A DNA stretch of 64,000 nt. Source: Mesorhizobium denitrificans (GTDB taxonomy: Bacteria > Pseudomonadota > Alphaproteobacteria > Rhizobiales > Rhizobiaceae). Positions 33,388 to 43,447 of this stretch are shown in pieces. The stretch's first letter is position 1, and each line of letters opens with the position of its first letter. Made by a program: the position numbers and the translations under genes. The stretch spans positions 248,001 through 312,000 of the forward strand of contig NZ_QURN01000006.1 of NCBI RefSeq assembly GCF_003403035.1, written 5' to 3'. The notes beneath the pieces were generated by a model that saw nothing but the letters and a program-made list of their open reading frames with translations, did not search any database and was not told the DNA's origin.

Positions 33388-34338
33388 CTAGAGATGCCGC
33401 CCCATCGCCAGAAACTTCTCGCGGCGCTGCTCGCGGAAATCGCGATTTGACGCGGCAAGCTCCTTAAAAGCCTTTTCGATCTGGTCGCCGGTGTCCTTAA
33501 TGATCTTTTCACGGCCGCGATGCGCGCCGCCCAGCGGTTCGGGAATAATCCCGTCGATGATTTTCAGATCAAGCAGATCGCGCGCGGTGATGCGCATGTT
33601 CGTTGCTGCATCTTTCGAGCGTGTCGTGTCTCGCCACAGGATGGAGGCGGCGCCTTCCGGCGAAATCACGGAATAGATCGCATGTTCAAGCATATAGACG
33701 CGGTTGGCCGTCGCGATGGCGATTGCGCCGCCGGACCCGCCTTCGCCCAGAACGACCGAAACGGACGGCACTTTCAGTGCCAGACAGGCGGAGGTGGAGC
33801 TTGCAATCGCTTCGGCCTGTCCACGCTCTTCCGCGCCGACACCCGGATACGCGCCTGCCGTATCCACCAGGGTTACCAGCGGTATGCCGAAACGGTCGGC
33901 CATTTCCATAATTCTGACGGCCTTGCGATAGCCTTCTGGCCGTACGGAGCCAAAATTGTGCTTGAGGCGCGTTTTGGTGTCCGAGCCTTTTTCCTGCCCC
34001 AGAATGGCGATGGATTCGCCCTTGAAGCGCGCAAATCCGCCAACCAGCGCTGCGTCCTCGCCAAATGCGCGGTCGCCAGCCAATGGCGTGAAATCAGTGA
34101 AAAGCTCAGCAACGTAATCAACGCAATGTGGACGATCCGGGTGGCGCGCAACCTGCACCTTCTGCCACGGGGTCAGCGAGCGGTAAGCGTCTTGCAGCGC
34201 TTCCTGCGAGCGCTTTTCCAGCCGCGCAATCTCATCGCCGACGTCGACGGCTTCCCCGCTCTCGGCGAGTTTCTTCAGCTCGATGATCTTGCCTTCGAGA
34301 TCAGCGACCGGCTTTTCGAAGTCGAGATAATTGTACAT
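33388..34338 (-). CDS. accA: Acetyl-CoA carboxylase carboxyltransferase subunit alpha
   Basis: A 316-residue subunit (E. coli has 319) for malonyl-CoA formation in fatty-acid synthesis. The crotonase-like core has PLVTLVDTAGAYPGVGAEERGQ (cited in part: DTAGAYPGVGAEERGQ), the oxyanion-hole glycine run VVLGEGGSGGAIAI and SVISPEGAASILWRD. It is downstream of xerD with a 39-base gap. Confidence 0.97.
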   Translation of the reverse strand: MYNYLDFEKPVADLEGKIIELKKLAESGEAVDVGDEIARLEKRSQEALQDAYRSLTPWQKVQVARHPDRPHCVDYVAELFTDFTPLAGDRAFGEDAALVGGFARFKGESIAILGQEKGSDTKTRLKHNFGSVRPEGYRKAVRIMEMADRFGIPLVTLVDTAGAYPGVGAEERGQAEAIASSTSACLALKVPSVSVVLGEGGSGGAIAIATANRVYMLEHAIYSVISPEGAASILWRDTTRSKDAATNMRITARDLLDLKIIDGIIPEPLGGAHRGREKIIKDTGDQIEKAFKELAASNRDFREQRREKFLAMGRHL

Positions 34339-34377
34339 GCCTTGCGCGAACCCTTGAAAATTCAGCCTGACATAGCG

Positions 34378-35301
34378 TCAGCCTGCCTTGTCGGCAAGCG
34401 GATGATGGTCCTGAACGAGCCTGACGAGCCGTTCTTCCAGAACATGCGTGTAAATTTGGGTGGTCGAAATGTCGGAATGCCCAAGCAATTGCTGAACTGC
34501 GCGCAGGTCCGCGCCGTTTTGCAGAAGGTGACTTGCAAATGCATGGCGCAGCACGTGCGGCGAGATTTTAGCGGCCGAAATTCCAGCGCGCGCAGCCAGC
34601 GACTTCAAATCTCGCGCAAAAATCTGTCGAGGAAGGTAGCCAGTTTCCGAATGTGCCGGAAACAGCCAGGTTTTTTCCTTTAGTTGCGGCACTGCGTTGC
34701 GTGCTTCCAGCCACAGACGCATCGCCTGTCGCGCTTTGGTGGAAAGCGGAACCATCCGGTCCTTGCTGCCTTTGCCGCGCACGATAAAAAAGCGGTCGTC
34801 GCGCGTCGCCACGCCAATCGGCAGCGCAACCAGTTCGGAAACGCGCAGGCCAGTTGCATACAACACTTCCACGAGAGCCTGCATTCGGATCGCTGCGAAC
34901 CGCGCGGCATCAGGCAAATTCACGTCTGCTGCTTCTAAAGCAGCCCGGTCGAGCAATCGCCCTGTCTCGGCTTCGCTCATCGTCTTGGGCAGAGTGCGGT
35001 CGCGCCGGGGGCTGTCGAGCTTACCGGTGGGGTCGTCTTGTCGTAGCCCCTCCGCATAGAGAAACTTGAAGAACTGCCGAAGCGAAGAAAGCTTGCGTGC
35101 CTGCGACGAGGCCGCGAAATCGCGGTCCGCAATTGCATTGAGATAGGTGCGCAAATCCTCGGTAGATGCATCCGCCAGCCGTCCGCCCACATGCTCCGCA
35201 GCGTCTTCAAGGTCGCGCCGGTAAGATTGAAGAGTGTTTTCCGCCGCGCCCCGCTCGGCGCTCATCATTTCCAGAAACGCCTCGATTCGCGCGGCGCTCA
35301 T
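34378..35301 (-). CDS. xerD: Tyrosine recombinase XerD
   Basis: A 307-residue site-specific recombinase for chromosome dimer resolution at dif. An N-terminal SAM-like core-binding domain (1-95) precedes the catalytic domain with R153, H249, R252, H275 and nucleophile Y284. Its neighbours accA and aroK are the housekeeping Rhizobiales order, so this is the chromosomal XerD rather than a phage integrase. Its ATG overlaps the stop of the small gene upstream. Confidence 0.95.
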   Translation of the reverse strand: MSAARIEAFLEMMSAERGAAENTLQSYRRDLEDAAEHVGGRLADASTEDLRTYLNAIADRDFAASSQARKLSSLRQFFKFLYAEGLRQDDPTGKLDSPRRDRTLPKTMSEAETGRLLDRAALEAADVNLPDAARFAAIRMQALVEVLYATGLRVSELVALPIGVATRDDRFFIVRGKGSKDRMVPLSTKARQAMRLWLEARNAVPQLKEKTWLFPAHSETGYLPRQIFARDLKSLAARAGISAAKISPHVLRHAFASHLLQNGADLRAVQQLLGHSDISTTQIYTHVLEERLVRLVQDHHPLADKAG

Positions 35302-35462
35302 GGTGTTTTTACCGGCTGCCCGGGCGGCGGCAGGTCCAGCGGCACGCGGTCGCTGATTTCCGTCTGCTTTGGCGTAACGAATTCCGCCAGCGAATACATC
35401 GCAGCGTAAACGAGGCCAGCTAATATTGCGATGACGGTCAAGAACCGGAACAGCGACGGCAT
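35298..35462 (-). CDS. Small conserved membrane protein upstream of xerD
   Basis: A 54-residue protein, [20 protein letters not shown] followed by [18 protein letters not shown] and a Pro-rich end. It has one N-terminal transmembrane helix. The TGA overlaps the xerD ATG (ATGA), indicating translational coupling. Similar short proteins occur at this position in Rhizobiales; function unknown. It is divergent from aroK. Confidence 0.85.
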   Translation of the reverse strand: MPSLFRFLTVIAILAGLVYAAMYSLAEFVTPKQTEISDRVPLDLPPPGQPVKTP

Positions 35463-35560
35463 TTTGGACGAATCGGCCTGTTTTCCTGTGTGCCGCCCTT
35501 ATCGGTCGATGGAAAGGTCATTTCAAGACGACTGCGATACCTTGACGATCCTTTCGTTTC

Positions 35561-36190
35561 GTGTCGAAAGCAGCCACGGATAAGGCTGAGCCCGGTATGA
35601 CCACAGATAACAGGGAAGCAACAGAGCAAATTCTTGCCGCTCTCAAGGGGCGCTCCATCGTATTTGTGGGGCTGATGGGCGCAGGCAAGACCGCGATCGG
35701 TCGCAAGGTCGCTCAAACGCTTGGGTTGCATTTTGCAGATAGCGACCATGAGATCGAAACGGTTTCGCGTATGACCGTGCCGGAATTGTTCGAGCGCTAT
35801 GGCGAGCCGGAATTCCGCGCGCTCGAACAGCGCGTTATCCAGCGTTTGCTGGAAACGGGGCCACAAGTGCTTTCTACCGGCGGCGGCGCGTTCATGAATG
35901 AGCAGACGCGGGAGGCAATTCGTCTTGGAGCTGTGTCCGTCTGGCTAAAGGCTGACATCGATCTTCTGATGGACCGGGTTTCCAAAAAGCAGAACAGGCC
36001 CCTTCTGAAAGATCCTGATCCGCGCGGCGTGATGGAGCGGCTGATGTCCGCGCGCTATCCGGTCTACGCGACTGCGGATGTGACGGTCACCACTCGCGAT
36101 GCGGGCAAGGAAATAATTGCTGCCGAGGCGGTCGACGCGATTGCCGAATATCTTGCTCACGAACCGAACGAGGCGACTGCGAATGTCTGA
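35561..36190 (+). CDS. aroK: Shikimate kinase
   Basis: Phosphorylates shikimate in the aromatic amino-acid pathway. Walker A is [11 protein letters not shown]; the substrate-binding DxD-type site is [15 protein letters not shown] and [13 protein letters not shown] (lid) are conserved. The GTG at 35561 gives 209 residues; an ATG at 35597 is an alternative. It overlaps aroB by 8 bases. Confidence 0.95.
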   Translation: MSKAATDKAEPGMTTDNREATEQILAALKGRSIVFVGLMGAGKTAIGRKVAQTLGLHFADSDHEIETVSRMTVPELFERYGEPEFRALEQRVIQRLLETGPQVLSTGGGAFMNEQTREAIRLGAVSVWLKADIDLLMDRVSKKQNRPLLKDPDPRGVMERLMSARYPVYATADVTVTTRDAGKEIIAAEAVDAIAEYLAHEPNEATANV

Positions 36191-37298
36191 TGCGGTGACA
36201 ATCGAAGTCGGCCTTGGCGCTCGCGCCTATCAGATCCGCATCGGTAAGGGGCTGGTTGCGAAGGCGGGTTCAGAAATCGCGGCGCTCAAACCCGGTGCTC
36301 GAACAGCCATCGTAACAGACGAAAACGTCGCCTCGCGCCATCTCGAAACTCTGACGCAGGGGCTTGCGGAGGCTTCGATTGCGGCCACGCCAATCATTCT
36401 TCCGGCGGGCGAAAAGACCAAGAGCTACGCGATGCTTGAGCGCGTCGTGGAAGGTTTGATCGCCGCAAAGCTGGAGCGCAATGATCTGGTCATCGCATTC
36501 GGCGGTGGCGTTATAGGCGACCTTGCAGGCTTTGCCGCAGGTATTGCCCGTCGCGGAATGCCCTTCGTGCAAATGCCGACCTCGCTGCTCGCGCAAGTGG
36601 ATTCCTCTGTTGGCGGCAAGACGGGCATCAACAGTCCGCAGGGCAAAAATCTGGTTGGCCTGTTCAATCAGCCCAAGCTCGTGCTTGCCGATACTGACGT
36701 CCTCGACACGCTCTCGCTGCGCGAGTTTCGTGCGGGCTATGCTGAGGTTGCCAAATACGGCCTCATAGACCGGCCCGACTTTTTCACCTGGCTGGAAAAG
36801 AATTGGCGCGAGGTTTTTGCTGGCGGCGCGGCGCGCACAGAGGCTATCGCCCAATCTTGCCGAGCCAAGGCCGATGTCGTCGCGCGCGATGAGTTTGAAA
36901 CGGGCGATCGCGCTCTGCTCAATCTTGGTCACACCTTTGGTCACGCGCTTGAGGCCGCTACAGCCTACGACTCTTCGCGTCTTGTGCATGGCGAAGGCGT
37001 GGCGATCGGCATGGCGCTCGCGCACCGCTTCTCGTCGCGACTGAATCTCGCCAGCCCAGACGATGCCGCGCGCGTCGAAGCGCATTTGCAGGCGGTCGGT
37101 TTGCCTTATCGCATTTCCGATATTCCCGGCTCGCTGCCCCCTGCGGAAAAGCTGTTCGAATACATAACGCAGGACAAGAAGGTGACGCGCGGCGCGCTCA
37201 CCTTTATCCTCACCCGCGGAATCGGCCAGTCTTTCATCGCGAAGGATGTGCCGCAGTCGGAAGTTCTGGCCTTTTTGAAGGATAATCTCGCGGAATGA
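36183..37298 (+). CDS. aroB: 3-dehydroquinate synthase
   Basis: A 371-residue NAD- and metal-dependent enzyme of the shikimate pathway. Key segments are [34 protein letters not shown] and the metal-binding [11 protein letters not shown] and HGEGVAIGM. The ATG at 36183 overlaps the end of aroK, and its own stop overlaps the next gene (ATGA), so aroK-aroB-CBS protein are coupled. Confidence 0.96.
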   Translation: MSDAVTIEVGLGARAYQIRIGKGLVAKAGSEIAALKPGARTAIVTDENVASRHLETLTQGLAEASIAATPIILPAGEKTKSYAMLERVVEGLIAAKLERNDLVIAFGGGVIGDLAGFAAGIARRGMPFVQMPTSLLAQVDSSVGGKTGINSPQGKNLVGLFNQPKLVLADTDVLDTLSLREFRAGYAEVAKYGLIDRPDFFTWLEKNWREVFAGGAARTEAIAQSCRAKADVVARDEFETGDRALLNLGHTFGHALEAATAYDSSRLVHGEGVAIGMALAHRFSSRLNLASPDDAARVEAHLQAVGLPYRISDIPGSLPPAEKLFEYITQDKKVTRGALTFILTRGIGQSFIAKDVPQSEVLAFLKDNLAE

Positions 37299-38197
37299 CG
37301 CCGCTTGCAGCCGTTGGACTGACGCTCTTTGTCGTCGCTTTTGCTGTGGCGTCGCTCGGGCGTCCGGTTCTGGAGGCACTAGGTTATCGCTTGATCCGTC
37401 GCAGAAAGCGCAAACCGTCTGAAACGGATTCGCCTGACACAGGCGTCGCTGCCGAAGCGCACGATGAAGAGGACGCAAAGCCTGCCGCGCCGCGCAATGT
37501 GCTTGCAGAGCTTTCCGAACTCGAAGTCTCAGACGTGATGGTGCATCGCCTCAACATGCGCTCTATCAACGCCGCCGATCCGCCGGAGCAGATCGTGCGC
37601 GCCATGCTCAACAGCCCGCACACGCGCATACCGCTTTGGGAAGGCTCGCTCGACAATATCGTCGGCGTGCTGCACGCGAAGGATGTGCTGCGTGCGCTCA
37701 ATGATGCCGGAAATGATTTCTCCAAGCTCGACATCATGGCCGTCGCCATGAAGCCGTGGTTTGTGCCGGACACAACATCGCTGGAAGAACAACTCAATGA
37801 ATTTTTGCGCCGCAAGTCACACTTTGCCATTGTCGTGGACGAATATGGCGAGGTCGAAGGACTTGTCACGCTGGAAGACATCATGGAAGAAATCGTCGGC
37901 GACATTGCCGACGAACACGACCTCGATGTGAAGGGTGTAAAGCAGGAGGCGGATGGGTCAATCGTGGTGGATGGCGGCGTGCCGATCCGCGATCTGAATC
38001 GCGCGCTTGGCTGGAATCTGCCGGATGACGAGGCCACCACGGTGGCTGGTCTGGTTATCCACGAAGCGCAGTCCATACCGGAGGAAAAACAGGCTTTTAC
38101 CTTTCATGGTAAACGCTTTGTGGTCATGCGGCGCGAAAAGAACCGGATTACCCGCATTCGGATCCGCAATATCGGTAACGTTACCGTGCAGGCGTGA
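37295..38197 (+). CDS. CBS-domain protein of the CorC/HlyC hemolysin family, without DUF21 domain
   Basis: A 300-residue protein with one N-terminal hydrophobic helix (about 4-27), a charged linker, a tandem CBS pair (residues 75-205, [16 protein letters not shown] ... [28 protein letters not shown] cited in part) and a CorC_HlyC/transporter-associated domain at the C-terminus. Homologues after aroB usually start with a three-to-four-helix DUF21/CNNM domain of about 180 residues; here only a short helix precedes the linker. This may be a natural short form or an internal deletion. Probable role in Mg/Co homeostasis by family. Confidence 0.85.
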   Translation: MTPLAAVGLTLFVVAFAVASLGRPVLEALGYRLIRRRKRKPSETDSPDTGVAAEAHDEEDAKPAAPRNVLAELSELEVSDVMVHRLNMRSINAADPPEQIVRAMLNSPHTRIPLWEGSLDNIVGVLHAKDVLRALNDAGNDFSKLDIMAVAMKPWFVPDTTSLEEQLNEFLRRKSHFAIVVDEYGEVEGLVTLEDIMEEIVGDIADEHDLDVKGVKQEADGSIVVDGGVPIRDLNRALGWNLPDDEATTVAGLVIHEAQSIPEEKQAFTFHGKRFVVMRREKNRITRIRIRNIGNVTVQA

Positions 38198-38243
38198 TCA
38201 GCCATTCAGGGAACGTCAATTTTTGCGCGCGATAAGATCGCTC

Positions 38244-38609
38244 ATGGCAAAGATTCTTATTGTTGAAGACGACGATTCAGTACGGGCGATGACCTCGCGC
38301 GCGCTCAAAAACATTGGCCACGCCATCGACGAGGCGGCGGATGGTGTTCAGGGGTTGGAGCGCATTCATGCCTGCGCTGCTGACTATGATCTTATCGTCT
38401 CCGACATTCGAATGCCGGAGATGGACGGCATCGCAATGGCGAAAGAAGCGGCGCGCGCCTATCCCGGCCTGAAGATCATGCTGGTAACCGGATATGCCGA
38501 TCAGCGCGAGCGTGCGGATGAGTTGCATGGCATCATTCAGGACGTGCTGCTCAAGCCCTTCGCGCTGGCTGATTTCCGCACCCGCGTTTCAAAGCTTCTT
38601 GCTGCATAA
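38244..38609 (+). CDS. Single-domain response regulator (CpdR-like)
   Basis: A 121-residue receiver: acidic cluster VEDDDSVRAM, phospho-acceptor aspartate in LIVSDIRMPEMDG, threonine in MLVTGYAD and lysine in LLKPFAL. Its size matches CpdR/DivK-type regulators of alphaproteobacteria, and a single-domain receiver at this locus is typical of Rhizobiales. The true role (proteolysis adaptor or relay) cannot be read from sequence. Confidence 0.88.
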   Translation: MAKILIVEDDDSVRAMTSRALKNIGHAIDEAADGVQGLERIHACAADYDLIVSDIRMPEMDGIAMAKEAARAYPGLKIMLVTGYADQRERADELHGIIQDVLLKPFALADFRTRVSKLLAA

Positions 38610-38611
38610 AT

Positions 38612-39250
38612 ATGGAGCTTGTGCTCCACGGCTATCATTTCAGCGTCTATGTGCGGATTGTTCGCATGGTGATGATGGAGAAGGGCCTGAGTTGGACGCA
38701 TGTCGAGGTCGATCCGTTTGGACCATTGCCGGCAGCCTATCTGGAAATGAATCCATTCGGCAGAGTGCCGACCCTGACGCATGGTGGTTTCGTCGTTTAC
38801 GAGACCACCGCAATCACCCGCTATCTGGGTGAGGCGTTCGACGGTCCATCATTGCAGTCGCAAGACGCGCGGTGTCGCGCCCGAATGACACAGCTCATCG
38901 CGGTTGCCGATTCATATGCCTATTGGCCGTTGGTGCGTCAGGTTTATGCGCAGCGTGTCTTTCGGCCCGCCGAGGGGCTGAAGTCAGATGAGGCGGAAAT
39001 AGCCAAAGGTCTTGTTGCTTCCCAGAAAGTCTTGGCTGCATTGGAAAATTTGGCCGGAAACGTTTGGCTCTGCGCAGACGAACCGTCGCTTGCGGACTTC
39101 CATCTCGGCGCAATGATTGGCTGCTTCACGGCTGCGCCGGAAGGAACTCAGCTTTTGAGCAGATATCCGAAGCTTCAGGCTTGGTGGGGTAGGTTGCGCG
39201 AACGGCAGTCCTATATTGCGACCGATCCTGGCCTGCCCAAGCTGAAGTGA
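38612..39250 (+). CDS. Glutathione S-transferase family protein
   Basis: A 212-residue protein. The N-terminal thioredoxin-fold domain has the cis-proline segment GRVPTLTHGGF and the ETTAITRYL glutathione site; the C-terminal helical domain ends ADFHLGAMI... It begins 2 bases after the response regulator stop. The substrate is unknown. Confidence 0.9.
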   Translation: MELVLHGYHFSVYVRIVRMVMMEKGLSWTHVEVDPFGPLPAAYLEMNPFGRVPTLTHGGFVVYETTAITRYLGEAFDGPSLQSQDARCRARMTQLIAVADSYAYWPLVRQVYAQRVFRPAEGLKSDEAEIAKGLVASQKVLAALENLAGNVWLCADEPSLADFHLGAMIGCFTAAPEGTQLLSRYPKLQAWWGRLRERQSYIATDPGLPKLK

Positions 39251-39251
39251 A

Positions 39252-41801
39252 TCATTTCATTTCCAGCAAGCGTTCCAGATAGCTCCGCTCCAGTTCGGGG
39301 CTGAGCGCGTTGCCAAGACGCTTACGAATCGCTTCCAGAATCTGCCGTGCGCGCTGTGCGTCGATTTCGTCAGGCACGCGGGTGGTGTCGCCATCGTCAG
39401 GTCCGCGCGTCGCGCGCGGCCTGCCAAGTGGGTCACGGTCGGAGCTTTGCTGGCGTCCGCCTTCCTGCCCGTCACCTTGGTCGCCCTGCATGGCCTGTTG
39501 CATTTGCTGCATCATGTCCTGCGCGCCGCGCCGCAGCGCTTCCAGCGCTTGACCTTGGTGGCCGGTCGCGCGTTCGCCTTCGCTTTGTCCAAGCGCGCCC
39601 TGCGCTTCGCCCATTTGCTTTCCGGCCTCTCCGAAGCCCTCGCCGGGCTTGATGCCCATGCCTTTCAGGCCCTCTGTCAGCTTTTCCAGTTCGCTTTGCA
39701 GTTTGCCTTGGCCTTCCTGCAATTGCTTCATGGCGTCGGCAAATTCTTCCGGCGTCATTGGCCGCTCGCCGTTCTGCCCTTGCTGCCCTTGCTCGCCCTG
39801 TTGACCGGGATCGCCCTGTTCGGATTGCTGTTGCTGCCGCTGATCAAGCCGATGCGTCTCGTTCATCATTTCCTGCTGACGCCGCATGATTTCGCCGAGC
39901 TTATTCATCTGCTGGCGCATTTCGCTCTGCTGGCCGTTTTGACCCTGCTGCGGTTTTGCGGCCTGCAAATTGTTCATCATGTCGTCGAGTTGCGCGAGCA
40001 AATCCTCAGCCGCGTCGCGATTGCCCGATTTCGCCTGCTTCTCGATTTCGTCCAGCATTTTCTGCAAATCCTGCTCGCGCAGCATCCTGTCAGACGGCTG
40101 CGCCTGCATATTGGGATTTTGCTGTGCGCGTTCGGCAAATTCGCGAAGATACTCGCTCATTGCCTGCCGGAGTTCCTTCATCAACTTTTCGATTTCCTGA
40201 TCGCTCGCGCCGCGCTCCAGCGCCTGCTTGAGCGCCTCGCGCGCCTGCTTGAGCCGCTTTTCTGCATCGCTCAGATCGACGTTCTCGATGCCCAGCGCCA
40301 GATCCCAGAAATAGCTGGAAGCCTCGCGCATCTGGTCATCATTTTCGGCATGGTCCAGCATCGAACGACCCACCGACAGGCCAAGAAACTGCGCGGGCAC
40401 ATCGAACGTATCTTCAGGCCGCAGCGTGATGGCGTCGATCAAATCCAGCGCGTCTTTCTTGCGATTGGCATCCAACGAGAAAATCTTGCGCTGCTCGATC
40501 ACCGCTTTCGCCAAAGGGTTTGTGAATGGGCGCTCTGGAAGGATGAACTCTTTCGTCTCGCTCAGTGCGGTCTGCCCGGCAGCATCCGTTGCCTGCAAGG
40601 TGAGCCGCACCTTCGAGCCTGCCCACACATGTTCGGTCAAATCGCGTGACGTCTTGGCGGTTGCTGGCTTCGCGCCTTTGCGCGGCAGAACAAGCTTTAG
40701 CTCGGGCTTTTCGTAAAGCGGCTTGGCTTGAAGTTCGGCAGCGTCGGCCAGTGCGAAATTAGCCTGCGCGGCTGTCGCGCCGTAATCGTCGGTAATTTCA
40801 TAGTGCAACTCGAGCGTGCCATTGAGCGCTTGTGTTGGTTCGCCGGAAAAATGGATCGTCGGCGGATTGTCCGGTATGACCGTGAAATCCCACTGTGTGA
40901 GTTCCGCTTCACCGTTGCGCAAATGCGCGGAGCCATTTTCGCGCACCTTCATGACGAACTGACGGTTGGCAGACTTTGCCACCGCAGGGTCTTTTGCTGC
41001 GCCTGGCTGCTCTCCCTTGGGGTCGATAATGCGCTCGCCTGCAGGCGTCACATAGCCGAACGCCTCGTTGCCACTGCCGCCGGTAACGCGTAGCACCAGT
41101 TCGCTGCCTGCCGGAACAGTAAAGCTCTTGGTGTCACGGTGCGCCTCCGAGGTCAGGAATATCGGCGCCTTGCCGGTATAACCCGGCGGCGTAATCCACG
41201 CATCGACCCGTGGCGGTATCGTCACAACGCCAGCACCCGGCTGAAACGCATCGCTCAGGCGTCCGCCCGTCGAACCATAAGAGTAGGCAAAAGCGGTCGC
41301 GACAAGCAGGGCCGCGATGGAACGCAGCGCCCACGGGTCGCGCTCCGGCACGCGCGGCCGGGGCATGTCGCCGCCAAGGTTGCGCAACTTGTCCGCCATG
41401 CGCTTCTGGTGTTCGCGCCACAGCGCATCACCGAAACTGTCGGCTTTGCCACCCGGCTGCTCGAATTGCACCTGCACCGGCGTATGCTTGAGCTGGTTTG
41501 CTGCTTCAACGCGGCGGTCAACCTCCGTTGTGGTCGGAAACCGGAAACGCCGCAGCAGCGTCAGCGCGCCAAGGCCGCTCAGCGCGAAAATCGATAGCAG
41601 ACCGAGCCGGATCTGTTCCTGCACCCCGCGAAACAGTCCAAACCACGAAGCCGCAAGAAATAGCGCAAGAACCAGCAGGAGAGGCAGAACAAGCGGCCAG
41701 AGCCGTTCGATGATGATTGACGCTCGCACGGCAAGACGCGATCCGCGCAGCGAGCGCAGCGCTTTTGTGTCTTGCGTGGTTTTCGTTGGCTCTATCGTCA
41801 T
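39252..41801 (-). CDS. DUF4175/TIGR02302 large membrane protein
   Basis: An 849-residue protein: two N-terminal helices (about 30-75), a third near 165-180, a beta-rich periplasmic region (200-430), a long charged helical segment (450-620) and a Gln/Gly-rich low-complexity region (630-800) with repeated GEQGQQGQ-like units. This fits the TIGR02302 family, restricted to alphaproteobacteria and found downstream of lysA; function unknown. ATG at 41801 is used, a TTG one codon earlier is possible. The gene ends next to the GST gene (convergent). Confidence 0.92.
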   Translation of the reverse strand: MTIEPTKTTQDTKALRSLRGSRLAVRASIIIERLWPLVLPLLLVLALFLAASWFGLFRGVQEQIRLGLLSIFALSGLGALTLLRRFRFPTTTEVDRRVEAANQLKHTPVQVQFEQPGGKADSFGDALWREHQKRMADKLRNLGGDMPRPRVPERDPWALRSIAALLVATAFAYSYGSTGGRLSDAFQPGAGVVTIPPRVDAWITPPGYTGKAPIFLTSEAHRDTKSFTVPAGSELVLRVTGGSGNEAFGYVTPAGERIIDPKGEQPGAAKDPAVAKSANRQFVMKVRENGSAHLRNGEAELTQWDFTVIPDNPPTIHFSGEPTQALNGTLELHYEITDDYGATAAQANFALADAAELQAKPLYEKPELKLVLPRKGAKPATAKTSRDLTEHVWAGSKVRLTLQATDAAGQTALSETKEFILPERPFTNPLAKAVIEQRKIFSLDANRKKDALDLIDAITLRPEDTFDVPAQFLGLSVGRSMLDHAENDDQMREASSYFWDLALGIENVDLSDAEKRLKQAREALKQALERGASDQEIEKLMKELRQAMSEYLREFAERAQQNPNMQAQPSDRMLREQDLQKMLDEIEKQAKSGNRDAAEDLLAQLDDMMNNLQAAKPQQGQNGQQSEMRQQMNKLGEIMRRQQEMMNETHRLDQRQQQQSEQGDPGQQGEQGQQGQNGERPMTPEEFADAMKQLQEGQGKLQSELEKLTEGLKGMGIKPGEGFGEAGKQMGEAQGALGQSEGERATGHQGQALEALRRGAQDMMQQMQQAMQGDQGDGQEGGRQQSSDRDPLGRPRATRGPDDGDTTRVPDEIDAQRARQILEAIRKRLGNALSPELERSYLERLLEMK

Positions 41802-41897
41802 CAAGCGTCCTGCGCGGCCCGCATTCGGACCGGCTCAGAAAGCAACATAACATCAATAAGGGCAGTGGCGAGGCGGAATAGCGAAATCGTGAACGCG

Positions 41898-43166
41898 CTA
41901 TGCCAGCCAATCAGGCACGGAATCCTGCCCGATCAACTCGTCATAGCTCGGTCTCGGCCTCACCACATGGAAGCGGTCGCCATCCACCAGAACTTCCGGC
42001 ACGAGCAGGCGCGTATTGTACGTGCCAGCCTGCACCGCGCCATAAGCGCCCGCCGTTCCCACGGCGATCAGGTCGCCTGATTTCAGTTCGGGCAGGTCCC
42101 GATCCTGCGCCAGAAAATCGCCCGTCTCGCAAACCGGCCCTACTATGTCCGCCAGAATGCGCGGCCCGCTGGCCGCCGTTTGCACGACGGGGCGAATCTC
42201 ATGAAACGCCTCATAAAGCGTCGGGCGGATGAGATCGTTCATCGCCGCATCGACGATCACGAAGTTCTTCGCTTCGCCTTCCTTCACATAGATGACCTCG
42301 GCGACCAGAATGCCGGCATTGCCCGCAATCAGACGGCCCGGCTCAAAGATCACCTTCACGCCCAGTTCGGTGGTGTGCTTCTTCACGATCTGGGCATATT
42401 CGTCGGGGAGGGGAGGCGGGCTGTTGTCGAAGTGGTACGGCACGCCAAGACCGCCGCCGAGATCGATATGCTCAATCGCGTGGCCGTCCGCCTTCAGCGT
42501 CCCAACAAGTTCCGCCAGCAGCGCAAATGCGGAATCAAACGGCTGCAAATCGGTGATCTGGCTGCCGATATGCATGTCGATGCCGATGACCTTGATGCCC
42601 GGCAGCTTTGCTGCGCGCGTATAAACCTCGCGCGCTCGCTTCCACGGAATGCCGAACTTGTTTTCAGCCTTGCCGGTTGCGATCTTCTTGTGCGTCTTGG
42701 CGTCGACATCGGGATTGATGCGAACCGAAATATTTGCCGTACGCCCGGCCTTTACCGCGCGCTTCGACAGCAATTCCAGTTCCGGCTCGGACTCGACATT
42801 GAAGCAATGAATCCCTGCTTCCAGCCCGAAATCCATCTCGCGCGCCGTCTTGCCGACGCCGGAAAACATGATCTTCGAGGGCGGAATGCCAGCGGCCAGC
42901 GCACGGCGCAACTCGCCTTCCGAAACGACATCAGCGCCGGCGCCGAGCTTTGCAAGCGTGCGCAACACAGCCTGGTTGGAGTTGGCCTTCATGGCGTAGC
43001 AAACCAGCGAATCCAGCCCCTTGAACGCCTCGCTGAACACGCGGTAGTGGCGCGCCAGAGTCGCTGTGGAATAGCAATAAAAGGGCGTGCCGACTGCGGC
43101 CGCGATCTGCGGAACGGGTACATCTTCAGCGTATAGAACGCCGTCCCGATACTCGAAATGGTTCAC
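41898..43166 (-). CDS. lysA: Diaminopimelate decarboxylase
   Basis: A 422-residue PLP enzyme for the last step of lysine synthesis. The PLP lysine is K60 in VCYAMKAN. Other motifs are DMHIGSQITD, GGGLGVPY and GPVCETGDFLA, the last supplying the active-site cysteine. It starts with GTG (AGGAAC upstream) and follows the lptM-like gene by 14 bases. Confidence 0.96.
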   Translation of the reverse strand: MNHFEYRDGVLYAEDVPVPQIAAAVGTPFYCYSTATLARHYRVFSEAFKGLDSLVCYAMKANSNQAVLRTLAKLGAGADVVSEGELRRALAAGIPPSKIMFSGVGKTAREMDFGLEAGIHCFNVESEPELELLSKRAVKAGRTANISVRINPDVDAKTHKKIATGKAENKFGIPWKRAREVYTRAAKLPGIKVIGIDMHIGSQITDLQPFDSAFALLAELVGTLKADGHAIEHIDLGGGLGVPYHFDNSPPPLPDEYAQIVKKHTTELGVKVIFEPGRLIAGNAGILVAEVIYVKEGEAKNFVIVDAAMNDLIRPTLYEAFHEIRPVVQTAASGPRILADIVGPVCETGDFLAQDRDLPELKSGDLIAVGTAGAYGAVQAGTYNTRLLVPEVLVDGDRFHVVRPRPSYDELIGQDSVPDWLA

Positions 43167-43180
43167 TTGAATTGTTCCTG

Positions 43181-43387
43181 CTAAAGCAGCTTGTCGAGAA
43201 TGAAGGGCCTGTCTTCCACTGGTGCCGGTTTTTCCGGTGGAAGCGGCTGTTTGTTGCGCTCAGCGTCTTTTCGGGCGTCGATGGACGCTTGATAGGGCGT
43301 GTCGAGCGCAGCCTTGCGCCCGCAGCCGGAAATGGCCGCAATCGCGCCGATCAGCACAAGTGATGCAAACAATCTGCTGCCGCTCAT
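43181..43387 (-). CDS. lptM: LptM-like small lipoprotein
   Basis: A 68-residue lipoprotein: signal MSGSRLFASLVLIGAIAAISG, lipidated Cys22, then GRKAALDTPYQ, matching the LPS-assembly lipoprotein LptM (YifL) family GQKGPLY-like motif (here GCGRKAAL). A Lys/Pro-rich tail follows. Located between argH and lysA, the standard place for this gene. Confidence 0.88.
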   Translation of the reverse strand: MSGSRLFASLVLIGAIAAISGCGRKAALDTPYQASIDARKDAERNKQPLPPEKPAPVEDRPFILDKLL

Positions 43388-43447
43388 AGATCTTTCCCAA
43401 TGCAATGCGCAGATGCTTCTAGCCGAGTTTTGGCCGATTTGCACCAG

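Noticed and set aside
33520-34683. 387-codon plus-strand frame opposite accA and xerD
   Set aside because: accA and xerD have full catalytic motifs; the opposite frame has no recognisable features.
34378-35301. Tyrosine recombinase considered as a phage or island integrase
   Set aside because: Its length, conserved position between accA and aroK and coupling to the small membrane gene indicate the housekeeping XerD.
39310-40649. Long plus-strand open frame (400 codons) opposite the DUF4175 gene
   Set aside because: It is the antisense shadow of a Gln/Glu-rich, high-GC coding region; its product is Leu/His-rich with no domain, and the DUF4175 frame explains the locus.
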